A stretch of 64,000 nt of DNA from Cytospora piceicola (GCA_023375675.1 JALQBC010000037.1:62001-126000); one strand, 5' to 3'. Positions 22,673-35,588 are shown, counted from the stretch's first letter. Numbers and translations: made by a program. The notes: generated by a model from the letters alone, not told the origin.

Positions 22673-23317
22673 CTTGCGTGCGTGTATTTGACTATTCTCT
22701 GGGAGGAATGAATTGGATACGGGTGAGTAAAACTGGTGGTGGAGTGAGATTGGGTGTGAAGCCCTTTTGTCTCTGCTATGGAAAATGAGGCTCTGATGAC
22801 GCTGTTTATCGGTGCCGGACGGGTGTAGACGGAGATGTGGAGACCGCGCAAACCTGCGGGGCAACTGGGCAAGATGTCGTTTATTCACTTGAGTCCGGTC
22901 GTCGACCGGACTCCATCTATGGATGCTTCTGTGATACCACCTGGGTGGAGGAGATCCGGTATTGCCTAGGGATTGACGAGATAACACATGAGGTGATCTT
23001 GCATCGCATAGCCATGGCGGTGAAGGCCCTCTTTGATGAGACTCCAGACATGTGGCAAGACCTGCGTGATTGCCATCGCACTGTCACTTAGAACAAAGAC
23101 ACATTGGTTTTGTGGATGATATCAATTGATTTAGTTATCAGGTATGGTTCTTTCTATTCATTCATTCATCCGGTATCAACATCTATCCCGCCCACCACTG
23201 GCGACACATGGATATGCCCAGCCACGCAGATTCAACTCCGTCGAAAATCACAAAGTTCTGTGTAGACAGACATAGACACCGTGCTGCCCTTCAAATCTTT
23301 CGCGCTATTCATCGACC
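22673..23317. other. intergenic between hydrolase and AHA1
   Basis: Upstream region of the hydrolase and presumed 3' UTR of AHA1. An 84-residue ORF at 22837-23091 has no recognisable feature and is not taken as a gene. Confidence 0.5.
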
Positions 23318-24357
23318 TCAGAGGATGGTGCCGAAGCTGTAATACTGTCAGCAGGATGGTCATGTTCGATATATGTGAATTCAACTTACCCAAAAGTCCT
23401 CTTGATGCTGTGCACGTAGTAGTTCTTCCAGTTCTCCTTGGTAACCTCCTCCTGGTCCACAGGCACCCCCTTCCAGGTAACCCTCATGACAGTGACAGCG
23501 TCAACGTCATTTTGGTCAAACTCAATCTCCAGGTTGGAGTAGTGCCCAGCTGGCCACTGCTGCAACCTCCAGCTCTGCACAATCTTGGTTGGCTCGTTCA
23601 GCTCCAGGTACTCGCCGACCACGTTGCCTCCGAACAGCTCGAACTTGCCGCCCTTCTTGGCGCCCTCGAAGACCTTGGGCGGCGCCCGCGTGAAGGCAGC
23701 GATGCGCTGGGGGTCGGTGAAGGTCTTGTATAGCTCCTCGGCAGTGGTCCTGAACTCCTCACTGTCGTTGACGGTGGTCGTGTTGACTACGCTGCTGCGG
23801 CTGGTGCTAGACGTGGTGGTTGAGGCTGCGGACTCTTTCGAGGCGCGGGTTTGCTGGGGGAGTGTTTTGACAGCGGGAAAGCCGCTAGAAGGATTGGAGC
23901 CCGGGGCATGCTGGATGTCCTTGCCGTGCTCGGCGACCAGGGCGGAAGGGAGCTTCACGAACTCCTTTCGGAGCTGGGCGAGAAGCTTGGAGCGGATCAG
24001 GTCCTTGACAGGAGCCTTCTCCTTGGCGTCGGAGTAGATCTCGACCTCGAAGACAAACTCGTCCTCCTCAGTATCGTGGGCGACCTCGGGGATAGTGATG
24101 GTACCAGACACATCTTCTGCCTCAGGGGTGGAACCAGAGTACTCGAGGACAAGCTTCAGTTCGTAGATTGTGATGACCTTTCCCTTGCGTTGGGACACGT
24201 CGGCCTCGCCGTCGCAGGTGACGACCTTGCTGACCTTGACCTTGGTCTCGCCATCCTCAGCATCGAGCTTGGTCAGGTTCTCCTCGAACCACTGCCTCGT
24301 CCACTCAGAGACGTCCTTGTTGACCCAGTGCCAGTTGTTGGGGTTGTGGAGGACCAT
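23318..24357 (-). CDS. aha1: Hsp90 co-chaperone Aha1 (two exons)
   Basis: Exon 1 is 24357-23390 and exon 2 is 23336-23318, joined across a 53-bp intron in phase 2. The join restores the expected end ...KRTFG|FGTIL, while reading through the donor would stop one residue earlier. The 328-aa protein begins MVLHNPNNWHWVNKD, the conserved NxNNWHW signature of the Hsp90-binding N-terminal domain (about residues 1-155). A Ser/Thr-rich linker (about 170-205) leads to the AHSA1/START-like C-terminal domain (about 205-325). Aha1 binds the middle and N domains of Hsp90 and stimulates its ATPase in the cytosol. Confidence 0.95.
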
Positions 24358-27067
24358 TGTGACGACGGCTGGTGACGGCTGTAGGGGTGGCGGTGTTTTG
24401 GATCGCGAGCGACAATGTGTTACAATTCAATCTGCTACTCCGGACTGTGTCAGCCAATTGTCCTTGGTTCAGGAAGATGCAATGTGTGGTTGTCAACGGT
24501 GGAGGAGTGTCAATGTTCAGTGGTAGGAATATATCCAAAGCTTGATCATCAAAGGGGAGAGTACTAAAAACCCCTATGACTGGTGCCAGCTACGAATCTC
24601 ATCATGTGAAGACACGGGCGGGATCGGAAGGGATCTGCAGGGTAGAGCAAAACCGTGTGAAGGTTGATGAGTGTGTACATACCCGAAGTGGCCGTTGAAC
24701 GGTGGATAATTGGTGGTGGTGTCGGTGTTGTGTTTCGAGGCTGATCTGGTCTGAGGAGAAGCCGGTCAAGGAGGGGTCTGTTGATCTTAATGATCGTGGT
24801 GGTGGTGTTGGCGTTTGGGTAGTGGGTTGTGGTTGGGAAGAGTCGAGTGTTATGCAGGAAGAGAAGAAATCCAGACGATTCCATTTTGTTCCGCAAAGCT
24901 CGATCGAGGCTGTCAGCTGCAAAACTGACAAACCTCAGCCCCACCTGCCCTTTTCCGTTCCTGAATCACCATTGGATCGAGACCCCTCCATTAAGCAGCT
25001 TCAGCCTCGCCGTTTGCCATCGTCAACTTCATCTCATGTCCATCTTGTTGGAGTTGGAGCTGGACAGGACGAGCTCTTCTTCGAGGAGCAGCGTTGAGAG
25101 GCGGTTTGGTGAATATTTTGTGCTGTTGATCTGAAGAGAAAAACTTTTTGTGCAGACCGGGTTTTAAAGCGACACCGAAACCCCGCTAAAGACTAGCAAT
25201 AAAAAGGCCCACACTTGACAGTATTTGAGTATCAATCGAGACAAATGCTGGCCTCAGGTGTCAATTCGCCAAGGGCATCCACTGCTTACCACAACTTCAG
25301 TCGGAAAGTAAACAATATACTTAAGTACCTAATCAAGAAGATGCGATGAACATTCATTCTCAACCAAGATCCCAACCCTTTTTTTTTCTTTTTTTCTTTT
25401 TTGATGTAATGTAAATCCAGTGGGGATAGGCAGACGCACCATCGTCAACATTACTGTGGTATCGACATCTCACCTTTCAGGGCATGTAATAGGACAGAAC
25501 CACCAACATAATCTTTGACGCTCATCAACATATTGCATGAAGCAACGTTGTTTAATGGTTGTTGCAATCTTGACTGCCGTACTGCCGATACCATACACAG
25601 TATTTGCTAAGATCATTGATGGGTACGGTACGTACCCACAGCACGTGTAGACAGGGTTAAGCTTTCCAAGGTTCCTGACTTGGTTTGACTGTCGGACCCT
25701 AACCCCCACTAACAAACAATCCCCACCCCCACCCCCACCTTCACCCCTCAAGTGCTCCAGATGTGAGCCAACCCTGGATTAGACCGATCCACTCACTGCC
25801 AAGATCAACTGCACCTTAACCTTTTGGTATGTAGAAATAAGCGCCGGCAGCTTCATCCAATCATACGATAACTGGCGAATGGGACGCCTTCTGCCCCATG
25901 GCTTTCAGGGGCCAGCTAAGAATAGATTCAGACGTGCACTTTGCTCGACTTGGCGTTGCTGCCGTGCCCAATTATGTTCCGTCCCACATTCAACTCCCAC
26001 ATGGTCCACCTTCACCAGGGACAGGACTACCAGGACTACCTGGGGGCACCCACCAGGTTGCAGTCAGGGCAGTTGACCCTCTCCACCTTGTCGACATTCC
26101 CTGTGTTCCTTCCTCACGGCTTCTTGGGCCTCCTGTCGCATGCATTATCAATCAACAACTACGGGCCAACCTGTACGAGTTGACTCGTGAGAAGGCATAC
26201 AGAGGATAGGCACCGTCCACGAAGTGGTGATAGGCACTCAGTAGCCAGCCAGCAATAGCGGGGTATAGACACAGACGAGGCTTGGATGGGCAAAGGGGTG
26301 GTGCATGCAGCGCACGCACAGCATTGGGAAACTTTCCCCAGCGGAGCCTTCTTCACCACGCCATTATCATCGTGAGGTTACATACGACTGGCCGAGACAC
26401 ACGAAAACATCCCGTTCCGCAGACAGCCAGACAAGCCGTCCTGGCCCGTCTGCAACCTTCATGCAGCAGTACACTCTGGATACTACTTGGTACTACGCCG
26501 TATGCACAGTACTACCCACGAGTACCTCCACCCTGGTGCCGCTATTCCGTACTTACCGAGGAGTTCTTGAGGTACTGTAGATCCCAGGCCAAGGGCAAGG
26601 AAGGCCAAGGGCAAAGACCGGGGTCCCGTTAATCATCGGTCAAGATCGTCAATCACCTGTCTATCTGATTTTGCTCCTCTTCTTCATCATCACCACTTCG
26701 CCGTACTTCAAACAACCAGCTACCGCCTCCTTTGCGGGCTGGACTGTCGAACCTCGGACCTTCCGTCAATTTTCCTTCCTCTCAACGAAGGGGAAAAACA
26801 AGACTCTGCGCCTGTCCATTTGGGTTGGATTGGATTACACGACACGCTCGCCACGTTGTCGACGACACAGGCCCCGAAAGAGAGCTTTGTGTCTCGTCTA
26901 TCTCGTCACGTCTCACTCCATATCCAGGGTCCAATTCGCTTCTATCCCTGGCCAACACTACGTTTGTACGTGACCTGCCAACCATCGTCTCGAGTTTGGA
27001 TCGATCCCCATGCGGGCCACAGCATAGAAGGTGGTGTGTTTAGGGGCGTCACCGTAGACCAGCGACA
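24358..27067. other. 2.7-kb region without a supported gene
   Basis: This is the largest gap in the window. It contains the AHA1 upstream region, a T-rich tract at about 25379-25404, a C-rich stretch at 25720-25745, and, from about 26640, the probable leader of the 27-kb gene. Several ORFs of 80-130 codons occur on both strands, but none shows a domain or spliced continuation. A missed gene with many introns cannot be excluded. Confidence 0.5.
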
Positions 27068-30000
27068 ATGAACGAGAACCGCGATCATAGGGGCCTCCGC
27101 CCAAGGCTCAACCCATTGTTGACCTCGTCGCTTAGTCCTTTTCCGCAGCAACCAAACACGCCAATCTCCGCCTTGTCGTACAGCTCCAATCCTCACCATG
27201 TACCAACACCCGTGAGCGCCATTCAGCCGTACAACCCTCGAGAATGGTTGCCATCGCCCATGCCGGGATCAGGATTGGGGTCGGAAAGGGGTCCTCAACT
27301 GGGTACTCCCGATTCCACAGGTACGACTCAGTCATCTTGATAACAACGCAGCCCGCCACAATCAACTAACCTGTGGAAAAGCATCACCACTCCCTCCTCC
27401 GCCCTACTCTCCTCCGCGGAGTCAGCGCCCTGTTAGCATGTATGTAGACGGTCATCCCGCTGCGAATACATTCCATGGCAGGGCTCCCCATTCTCACCTT
27501 GGTCTTCACCGACCCTCTCCCGAGCCATTGTCAGGCCAATCTTTCCCACCTCCACCGGGTACAAGGGGCTCATCGCGGGAAAGACGATTTGGCCTGCCAT
27601 CCTTTAGCAGGAGAAGAGACCCGGAAGCCACACCATCCCCGGAACAATCTATCGCCTCCAGTCATCGTCCTCCTCCTCCGCCTCCTCCTCCTCCTGCCAT
27701 CATAACCTCGCGGCCAGTCCCTCTGACAATTCAAATCCCGCAATTTCCCCCGCAAAGGAGTGGTAGTGATGCATCACCTCAGGTCCCTCCGGGCGCTCGC
27801 CGAGCCGTGTCCACCAGTGCCATTGAAACGCCAACATCGGCGCGTTCACGCTCGGCTTCTCAGACCAGATGGGACCCGACAGTGCCGTTGCCGCCACCAC
27901 CCCCTGGTCCTCCGCCTGCACACTCGCGCTCCCAGAGCACAAGCAGGGACTTCACCGGCAGCAGCCAACCTGTTGCCTCGCCACCAACTCGCCGACCTCC
28001 TCCGAGTGGCGTCACAGCGTTGGGTCCAGTACCACCGACCCCTGCTAATTGGGTGGATGAGGAACGACCTAGTGGACAGCACCCAGCTCGAGAGCCTTCC
28101 CGGGATCGCAATGTTCCCAGCGAACAACACGCCGTGGATCTGGCCGTCACTGCTGAAGAGCCCGGATCTTCGTCCAGCCCGGGGTTGAACAGAACAAATG
28201 CCTTGCGAGGGGAGAAGACACTGATGGAGAGGCGAAGTGAAAGCCGAAAGAGGGGCTCGCGGTTATCAATCGATGCTTCCATTTCTGATTTGGAGCAGAT
28301 AATCATCCCACCCTCGTCTGCTGGACTATCAAGAAAGACGACTGTTAGCAGGCGCACTCCAAAAAGTGCAGTGCATCCTCAGTCCACTCCGCCAAGTGGA
28401 GGCGCGGGTGACAATGACGATGAAAATAGCGGATCAACTCCAAGAGCAAAGGAGCATGCAAGAGGCCAGGCGGATATGCAAATCTTCACGCCACCCTTCT
28501 CTCCCCGGCCGCTGAAGCCCCATCAGGCTCCAGAGGACTCATCCTCAATGGCACCTAAGGCATTGCCGACGCCGCCTCCTCATAGCAGATCTGCTTCGAA
28601 AACCCGGATGATTGGTGAAGCGGTCATCCCAACACCTTCGTCTTCCAAGTCGGTGGCGCGGGAATTTGTGGTCAGGCAGACACCAGAACAGTTCTCTTGT
28701 GATACTATTGATCGATTCCAAGCGTTCGCTCAGAGGGAAGCTGCGGTTGCCGATGATGGAGAACGGGTCCGTCTCTTTGCGGAATTCATCGTGAACGAAT
28801 CCAGAATCAGGAGGGAACGATACTCGGCAGCGATTAGTGCTATGGGCTCCGAGATTTTTGACCTAACGAGAGACCTTTTCCGTCCCATGGCGACCCGAAG
28901 AGAATCGACTACGTCTCAAGCAAGCGAATGGACTCCTCAATCATCTCTCCGTAGCAGGTCCCACCGCGGATCCATAAGCTCTGTGTTCCATGGCGAAAGC
29001 TCAAAACAAGGAGAGTCGAGCTCTGCCCCTGCTTCGGCAAGTATTACTCAGATGTCACCAACTGCCCCACCTCAGAACACTTCGAATTGGAACTCGGACT
29101 ACAGGCCGACTCTATCGCCTATTCTGAGCATGAGTGTTAGTGACAACAACCGCGATGACGACTCCCGCGGCCGTCCTGCAAGCCGCTGGTGGGAGTCCGC
29201 GTCATCTGGAGAGCAACACGGTTGGGAAAGATCAAAGAGGGAGTCGAAGTATATGAGCGTACCGAAGGAAGCGCGCGAAGCCCTTCAGTGGCTGGAGGTT
29301 CCTGGGGAATCCAGTGGACGTGACAGTTCGAACGAGTATCCGCCGGAGAAACAGGGGTGGCACGAGCAACAGCCCGAGGAAGCGTACCAGTCCTACACGC
29401 CTCAGACTGCGCGGACTCCCATGGGTCCCTCGCTGTCTTTCCCCAACACCCCGCACCCTCATCAGGTCGACATCTCACGACTAGTTACACTACCACCACC
29501 TTACCCGCGTCACCACCCAGCTGTCAACAACAATCACCCCAATCTCGCCGACATCCGCGTCACTGTCCGCACACTTACCGACCTTTCAGAGGTCGACGCC
29601 ACGAAAGAACGCTTCAGCCGCGACAGCCGCACCATCCGGGACGAAGCCGTCGAGGCGGCCAACAAGCGTCGACAAGCTCTGCGGCTCAACCTGCAGCAGG
29701 AGGTTGGACTGGGGCGGATGACCTACGGCGAGGCGGCGGCCATCGAGGCCGATTCCGACCTGGCGGAGAAACAGGCCTCCAAGGACCTCGAGAAGAAGGA
29801 CTTCGACCGGTTCCAGACCGCCGTGGTGGCCCCGCTCAACGAGCTACTCACGATGCGCATAGGCAAGGCCACGCAGCTGTTCGACGACCTGAGGTCAAGG
29901 CTGTTCGTCGAGACGCGGGAGCCCAACCCCAACCTGCCGCAGGAGGAGGGCGACGAGCACCCGGAGCTGCTGGAGAAGCTGACGCTCCTCAAGTGGGTCT

Positions 30001-30806
30001 TCGAGGCGCGGGAGCTGCTGCACCGCGCCGTGTACGACCTGCTCAGCGACCGCAACGACCGCTACCGGGAGATGGTCGTGACGCCGTACCGGCTGGCCGG
30101 CAACGAGGAGAAGCTGGCGCACGCGTCGGCCTTCTTCGCCGAGGACGCGGGCAAGAGGGCGCTGGCCTTCGCGAGCGAGGTCCTCCGGCGGACGGGCGAG
30201 TTCCGGGACGTCGTCGAGGAGAACGTCGTCCGCGGCGTCGAGGTGCAGCTCTCGGCCTTCTGGGACATCGCGCCCCCGCTCTGCCGGCTCCTGGACCGCG
30301 TGCCGCTCGGGCCGGGGGCGGACGGCGAGGAGGGGGAGGGTGATGGCGGCGGCGACGGCTGCGGGCGGGGGAGGACGGCCACGCTGGCCGACTTCCGGAT
30401 CCAGATCCCCCAGGCCGAGGTGGTCGAGAACCCGAGCTACGTGGACCACCCGCTGCAGTACCTCTTCAGCCTCCTCCTGCACGCCGAGAAGTCGACGTAC
30501 CAGTTCATCGAGAGCCAGACGAACCTGCTGTGCCTCCTGCACGAGGTCAAGGAGGCGCTGGTGGTGGCGCAGGCGCGGGTCATGGAGGAGGAGGGGCGGG
30601 GCAGGGACGAGGTCGAGGGCATGAAGGCCGAGGAGGGCCGCCGGCTGACGGACGACCTCAAGGACAAGGTGCGCGCCGTGCAGGAGCAGTGGGGCAGCGC
30701 GCTGGGCGACCGCGTCACGCACGTCAAGGAGAGGGTGGGCGAGTGGCTCCTCGAGACGGGCGGGTGGGACGAGAGCTTGGAGGAGAGGGGCGTGGGGTCG
30801 CTGTGA
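27068..30806 (+). CDS. large Pro/Ser-rich protein with helical C-terminal region, function unknown
   Basis: Exons 27068-27320 and 27382-30806 join in phase 1 (61-bp intron with ACTAAC) to give 1225 aa. The first 700 residues are disordered and rich in Pro, Ser and Arg, with polyproline runs (PPPPPPPP, PLPPPPPGPPP) of the kind bound by SH3 or EVH1 domains or profilin. From about residue 790 there is a long helical region beginning DLSEVDATKERFSRDSRTIRDEAVEAANKRR, running with few prolines to the end and broken by one Gly/Asp/Glu spacer. The layout suggests a scaffold, perhaps cytoskeletal or septum-linked, but that is inference. The last 1.2 kb is extremely GC-rich. No family name is recognised. 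Confidence 0.8.
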
Positions 30807-31534
30807 GGTGGGAGATGGGAGGAAGGAAGAGAAGAGGAAAGGGGAGGATGGAAGAAGAATAGAAAGAAGAGGGCGCAGCATTACGCGGGCTGTGTACTAG
30901 GGGAAGAAGAGATGGATATGGGAGGAAGCGAGGAAGGAAGTTTTGGCAGATGATAAGATACCCCCTCTTTTTATACGCGTGACGTTCGTTATGATGGATG
31001 GATTGGATTGGTTGATAGACAGATGAGATGAAATGGGGTGGATTTTTAATTGTCTTCGCTTCTCGAGTATATAGTTCCTCATCGCCCTGCTGCAAGGCGG
31101 GGCATTTTCTCTAATCTAGGGTGTGACGGGAGAAATCAAAATCGAGGCATCACCGCCTCTTGAACATAATTTACCTTGCGTATTGGGTCGACGCAGCTTT
31201 GATCAGAATTGAATGGTCGTCAGTGTCTAGGTGATGGGGGCTCCGCGAACATCATTAGGTCCGAGGAGATGTGGCAGAAGACTTCGCTCATCTTGGATAT
31301 CCCGTCAGCATTCGTACCTACTACTTGAGTACGCAGGTGAATGCCAGGCCTCTGAACGGTGGAAGCAACCAAGTCGAATCGTCAAAAGTTGAAAGCTCAG
31401 CAGCTAGGTATCTTGATACAAAGTTCTACAATGCTCGAACGAGGTTACAAATCACACCAACCAGCCAAGTCCAACCCTTCTCATTATCCCCTCCCCCCGT
31501 ACATCGCCCGGCAAGTTAGAACTCAGGGGAACGT
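30807..31534. other. intergenic between converging genes
   Basis: Presumed 3' UTRs of the 27-kb gene and RAP1. The first 150 bases are purine-rich (GGA/GAA). No gene is seen. Confidence 0.55.
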
Positions 31535-34500
31535 TCACACCTGACCCGACATGTCCAAAAACCGCATCCTGAGCTCCAACCAGTCCCCATGCTTCGCCGT
31601 CAGCTTCGCCCTATACATCTCGACCCTAGCCCTCTGCATCGCATCTTCCTCCAAACTCGCAGCATGTTTCCCCCTCTCCCTCTGCCGATCATAATCCCTG
31701 ACCGCCTTCAGCCTGTTGTCGTCATCGTCCGTCCACACGCCCGCCTCCTTCTGCGGGAGGCCACGGCCCTCGTGAAGAGACTGCAGCGCGACGGTCATCG
31801 GGCCCCTCTGCAAGGAAGTTGCTTCCATAGCGCGTCCGATATCGCGCGTTTCATACCCCAGAGCCTCGAAGTGGGCGAACTGGGCGTCGACGTCGGCGGG
31901 ATCGTCGACGGCGTTGGACGGTTGGGTGCTCCTGGACCCATGTCGTGGGCCCAATGGCAGGGGAGGTGCCGATGAGCTAGGGGCTCGCCTCGAGGATGGC
32001 AGCAGTGGTGTGGGTGATGGAGGTATTGCCAGTGATGGTGTTAAACGCATGCCAGGGTTGGCTCGTGAGGTAGAACCTGTCGTAAAGCGGGGAGGGGGTA
32101 CGCCAGAAGCCCGGCCCGGTGCAGAAGGGTTTGGCCCCGATCGTGGTTGTGCAGGGCTGTTCCTCAATGGTGCAAACCCAGATGCCCGCCCTGGCGCTGT
32201 GGAAGACGGCTTCTGATAAGCTTGTGGCAGTGAGCGTTTGGTAGCTTTCCCATTCACCGAACTACTGACCCGCGATGACCCCCCTGTTGCGTTGTTCAAA
32301 GCTGTCCGAGGTACTGATAATGCCGGCCTGGTCACAGAATCTCCAGCCAGGCTCGGCCGTGTAGCTGCCAAAGGCCGCCCATTTGTCGTAAAAGTATTTC
32401 GGTTATTCGGGCTGTGTGACACAGGGCTGTTGACCATGTCGGACTCGGTTTGGAGCTGTTGGGAAGGGCTAACTTCGTCTTGATCCGTCGTAAAATCATC
32501 GTCACCGCCTATGGCAAAACCAAAATCCTGCGTCTCAGGTTCGACGAACTTCTGTTTCGATGGGCGGGGGTACTCAGGTAGCTCATCCGCTCCTTCAACG
32601 TCCTCCATGTCTCCATCTAGGAGCTCCTCTGCATGCCCTTCGGCATCTACTTCGAAAAGCTGAGCCGCGGCCGATCCGGGAGGTTTAAGTGGCGACGACT
32701 TGTCATCCACCCAGCGGCGACCGGCCAAACCTCGGTTCAACCCTAATCTGTCTTCTGGCGTCGGAGGTATCTCTGTTTTCTGGTCGAGCCTCCGGCGTTT
32801 CCTGGAACTATCAGAAGGATAGCCGAGTTCGGAAGACGGGAAGTCAATGTGCTGGAAAGATCGTTTGACGCCGGTGATCGGCGGCGAGGATTGGTAGGCA
32901 TGAGACGACGGGGCTGCTGAGGGCTCCTTAGGTGCTGTGACAGCGTCCGATGTCTGGGGCTCGGTCCCATCATGTTTACGATCCGCCCACATTTGCTGCT
33001 GTTGCTCGTCCTCATGCTCGTCTTCATGCTCGTCCTCATGCTCGTCCTCGTCCTCATGCTCGTCCTCGTCCTCATGCTCTTCCTCGTCATTATGCTCTTC
33101 CTCGTCCTTATGCTCGTCCTCGTCCTCATCCTCCATATTGTCGTATGACTTGATAGCCTCCTCAAACTCTGCCAGGTTCTGGATGTAACACTCCCACAGC
33201 TTCGGCAAACACCTGGCAGACTTGACCCAATCGAACCCCAACTCCTCTGCTACTTCTTTCCAGTTGCGTTGTTCGGGACTACCGGCCTGCTGTGTTGTGG
33301 CTCTGAACAGATCCCACAGGTCAATCTTGCGCCCATCAACCACCGGTTCGTGATCAATTTCGGCTCCGCTGACATCAACGTAGTCTTGTAAATCAGCGAA
33401 AAACTGATCTCGTGCGCTAAGACCGTCGGTTTCCTCTTCTTCTTCTGGGCCCAGTATTATGTTCTCGAGATCCTCCTCTGCATCTTCGTACTGTTCAATG
33501 TCCTGCTCGTCGAGGACGTCCTGTGGCAACTGGTCTTTCGCTTCTGATTCTTGGAGTAGCCTTTCTGACACCCTCATCCGCAAGAGGTAGCCGCGTACGA
33601 GAGACTGCAGGGGTACAACTAGAGTCTCGAAACGAGCAGTGTCTCTCCTCACAAGAAAACCTCTCCAAGTTCTCTGAAGCAACTTTGTAGCACGGGCTTC
33701 TCTTTTGGTTTGCTCCTGCCGCTGGAGCCTCTCGTCATCAGACTTTGCTCTGGCTCGCTTCGTAGTAGGCGACAATTCCGATGTACGTATTGCTGATGTA
33801 TCGGCCCCGGACGCTTCAGCAGGGCCATCCAAAGTTTTGGTCTTCTCCGCTGCAGCCAGGCCTCGGGGTTTCGCAGTGTTCCCATTCACCCTCTGCTGCG
33901 GATGCCGCTCGTCCTCGGGAAAGTCGTATGCTGCTTCTTCTTCTTCTTCCTGCGGGTCTGTTGCTCCCTCCTCTATGTCCTCCTCGAGGCTTAAGTGTCG
34001 CAACCATCGATCGCGCCAAGAATGCCATGTATGGCTCGGATGCTGTCATATATGTCAGCCAAGGGTAATTTGAGTGCCAGGGAATTTTGTCTGTTTACTT
34101 ACTTCCTCGGCAAACTCTTGGTATATTTTGTTGCCACTAAGAGACTTGACCCGGTTGCCCATGGCAGTCTTGTTGTGTTCTTGGGCTACCCGGATATAGT
34201 CCAGCAACAACTTGTCTTCCTCCTCGGTGAAAAAGTTTCTGCCGCGGCCTTTAGCATGTCTTTTTGACAAGGATGCCGATGCCGAAGCCGAGGCTCCGGA
34301 GGGTTGTGCTTTTCGGATCCTGTGTTGAGGCTCAGGCTTTACAGCTGCCTCGCTAGGCTCTGGAGATCTCGCTGCCGTTTCAGGGGGAGCTCTGACTGCG
34401 AGTTCGGGCTGGGAATCCTCAACCGGCAAGTCTTGGCGGCGCCGGCGTGACAGATTCTTGACCCATCGATCCCTCCAGGATTGCCATGGATGGTGCGGAT

Positions 34501-35075
34501 GCTGGACTTGTTCATCAGTGACCATGTTCAGAACCGGCTAATCCCCACCCCGAGAAGACGAGGTTCTTACCTTCCTCTCAAATTCTCTGTAGATCTCCTG
34601 ACCGGAAGTGCTCCCCCCCATCGTTTCTTGGGCCAGGACGAACTTTGTCAAGATCAAGTCATCGTGGTTGGAGAAGGGAGTACGTGTCGCCTTGGCCGGA
34701 GCGGAGGACCCGACAGCCCTAGGGGCGGCAGTCGTGATCAGATAATCATCCTTTGGCTGAAGGAAATGGTTCCTGACGGAGTATTCAATCCATTTCCATG
34801 TGTAGGCGCCATGGGGTGGAGGAGCACCACCCCTTTTGATATTGTCGTCGATGAGCATGTCGGCCTGGTTTTCCAGCGGCACAATCTCGCCTCTATTACC
34901 CTACGCACCGTTAGTTAAGTGTAGTGTTGGGCCTGACCAGACAGAAATGCCTACTCACCTTCACAAGGTCCAACCACCTGCTCCGCTGTGGCACACGATG
35001 GGAGATCCATAGCTTCAGGCCCTGGAATAGGTCGCCTCTGTCACCACCCACGACGCCGTCGTACACAATGGGCAT
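31535..35075 (-). CDS. rap1: telomere protein Rap1 with BRCT, two Myb, IQ pair, ARID-like and C-terminal domains (four exons)
   Basis: Exons are 35075-34959, 34900-34571, 34501-34103 and 34042-31535; all three introns (58, 69 and 60 bp) are phase 0, giving 1117 aa. Residues 1-85 are BRCT-like (LFQGLKLWIS, NRGEIVPLE, YTWKWIEYSV). Two Rap1-type Myb domains follow at about 113-168 and 235-298; each ends in a near-identical W.SWRDRW motif and each spans an intron. Residues about 400-437 contain LQRTWRGFLVRR and LQSLVRGYLLRM, which fit the IQ consensus. Residues about 492-581 resemble an ARID domain (DQFFADLQDYV...DLWDLFRATT...WKEVAEELGF). A Glu/Asp/His repeat and a long disordered part lead to the Rap1 C-terminal region (about 1000-1117). 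Rap1 caps telomeres and regulates subtelomeric genes. Confidence 0.9.
33000..33135 (-). repeat. coding Glu/Asp/His repeat in Rap1
   Basis: Degenerate 6-, 9- and 12-base units reading TCGTCCTCATGC on the plus strand encode alternating HEDE, HEDEDE and EEHNDEE runs on the minus strand, ending in a four-Gln run. It is an in-frame expandable microsatellite and probably varies in length between strains. Confidence 0.8.
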
Positions 35076-35103
35076 CTTGGTGAGCCGAAGGGTTTCACGA
35101 CCA

Positions 35104-35115
35104 TAACCCTAACCC
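35104..35115 (-). promoter_or_regulatory. two-unit telomeric repeat upstream of rap1
   Basis: The plus strand reads TAACCCTAACCC; on the rap1 strand this is GGGTTAGGGTTA, two TTAGGG telomeric units. It ends 29 bp before the rap1 start codon, in the 5' leader or core promoter. Confidence 0.6.
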
Positions 35116-35588
35116 GTGGGCTGTCGATCTGATGAGCGAGGATCGGGGCGGCGTTGGCTGCAAGGATCTGGGATGATCTGACAGTGACAAATAAAAGATA
35201 TGGAAGTGTGACGAGTTGGATGGAAGTAAGGACTGGTTCAGCAACTTTCGAATGTGCTGTTTGTGTTGAGTTCTTTTTGGCTGCCGAAACGGTCAAAACG
35301 CTCGGAAGGTGGAGTAAAGTTCGACGTCGCGCTTTCCTTTGTGAGGCCTGTGCTGCAAGCCAAATAAAATCAGGAGAACTTGTCGTAAGATCGTCCAGAG
35401 CTGAGACCGATCATTATCATCCCGGCAGCTCTTATCAATAAATAGTCTAGAAAACCCATCCGAAACTGGTGGAGATTCCCGTGACGGCGACGCGTGATAT
35501 GACAAGAACCTGACTTGTCGCGCGCGCTCTCACGCGAGCTGCGATATTGGTCCAGTGCCGATTTCTGGCCGTCTAATGCAGGTATCGG

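Noticed and set aside
22837..23091. 84-residue plus-strand ORF upstream of the hydrolase
   Set aside because: No domain, no splice continuation and no convincing leader; kept only as a note.
25341..25360. heat-shock element for AHA1 (GAACATTC)
   Set aside because: Only two modules and about 1 kb upstream of the start codon; chance occurrence is likely.
29357..30881. long overlapping ORFs on both strands inside the 27-kb gene
   Set aside because: They arise from extreme GC content in the third codon position of the real gene; low-complexity Arg/Gly/Ala products.
33000..33140. CRISPR-like spaced repeats
   Set aside because: The repeat is an in-frame coding microsatellite in rap1 with no spacers, in a eukaryotic gene.
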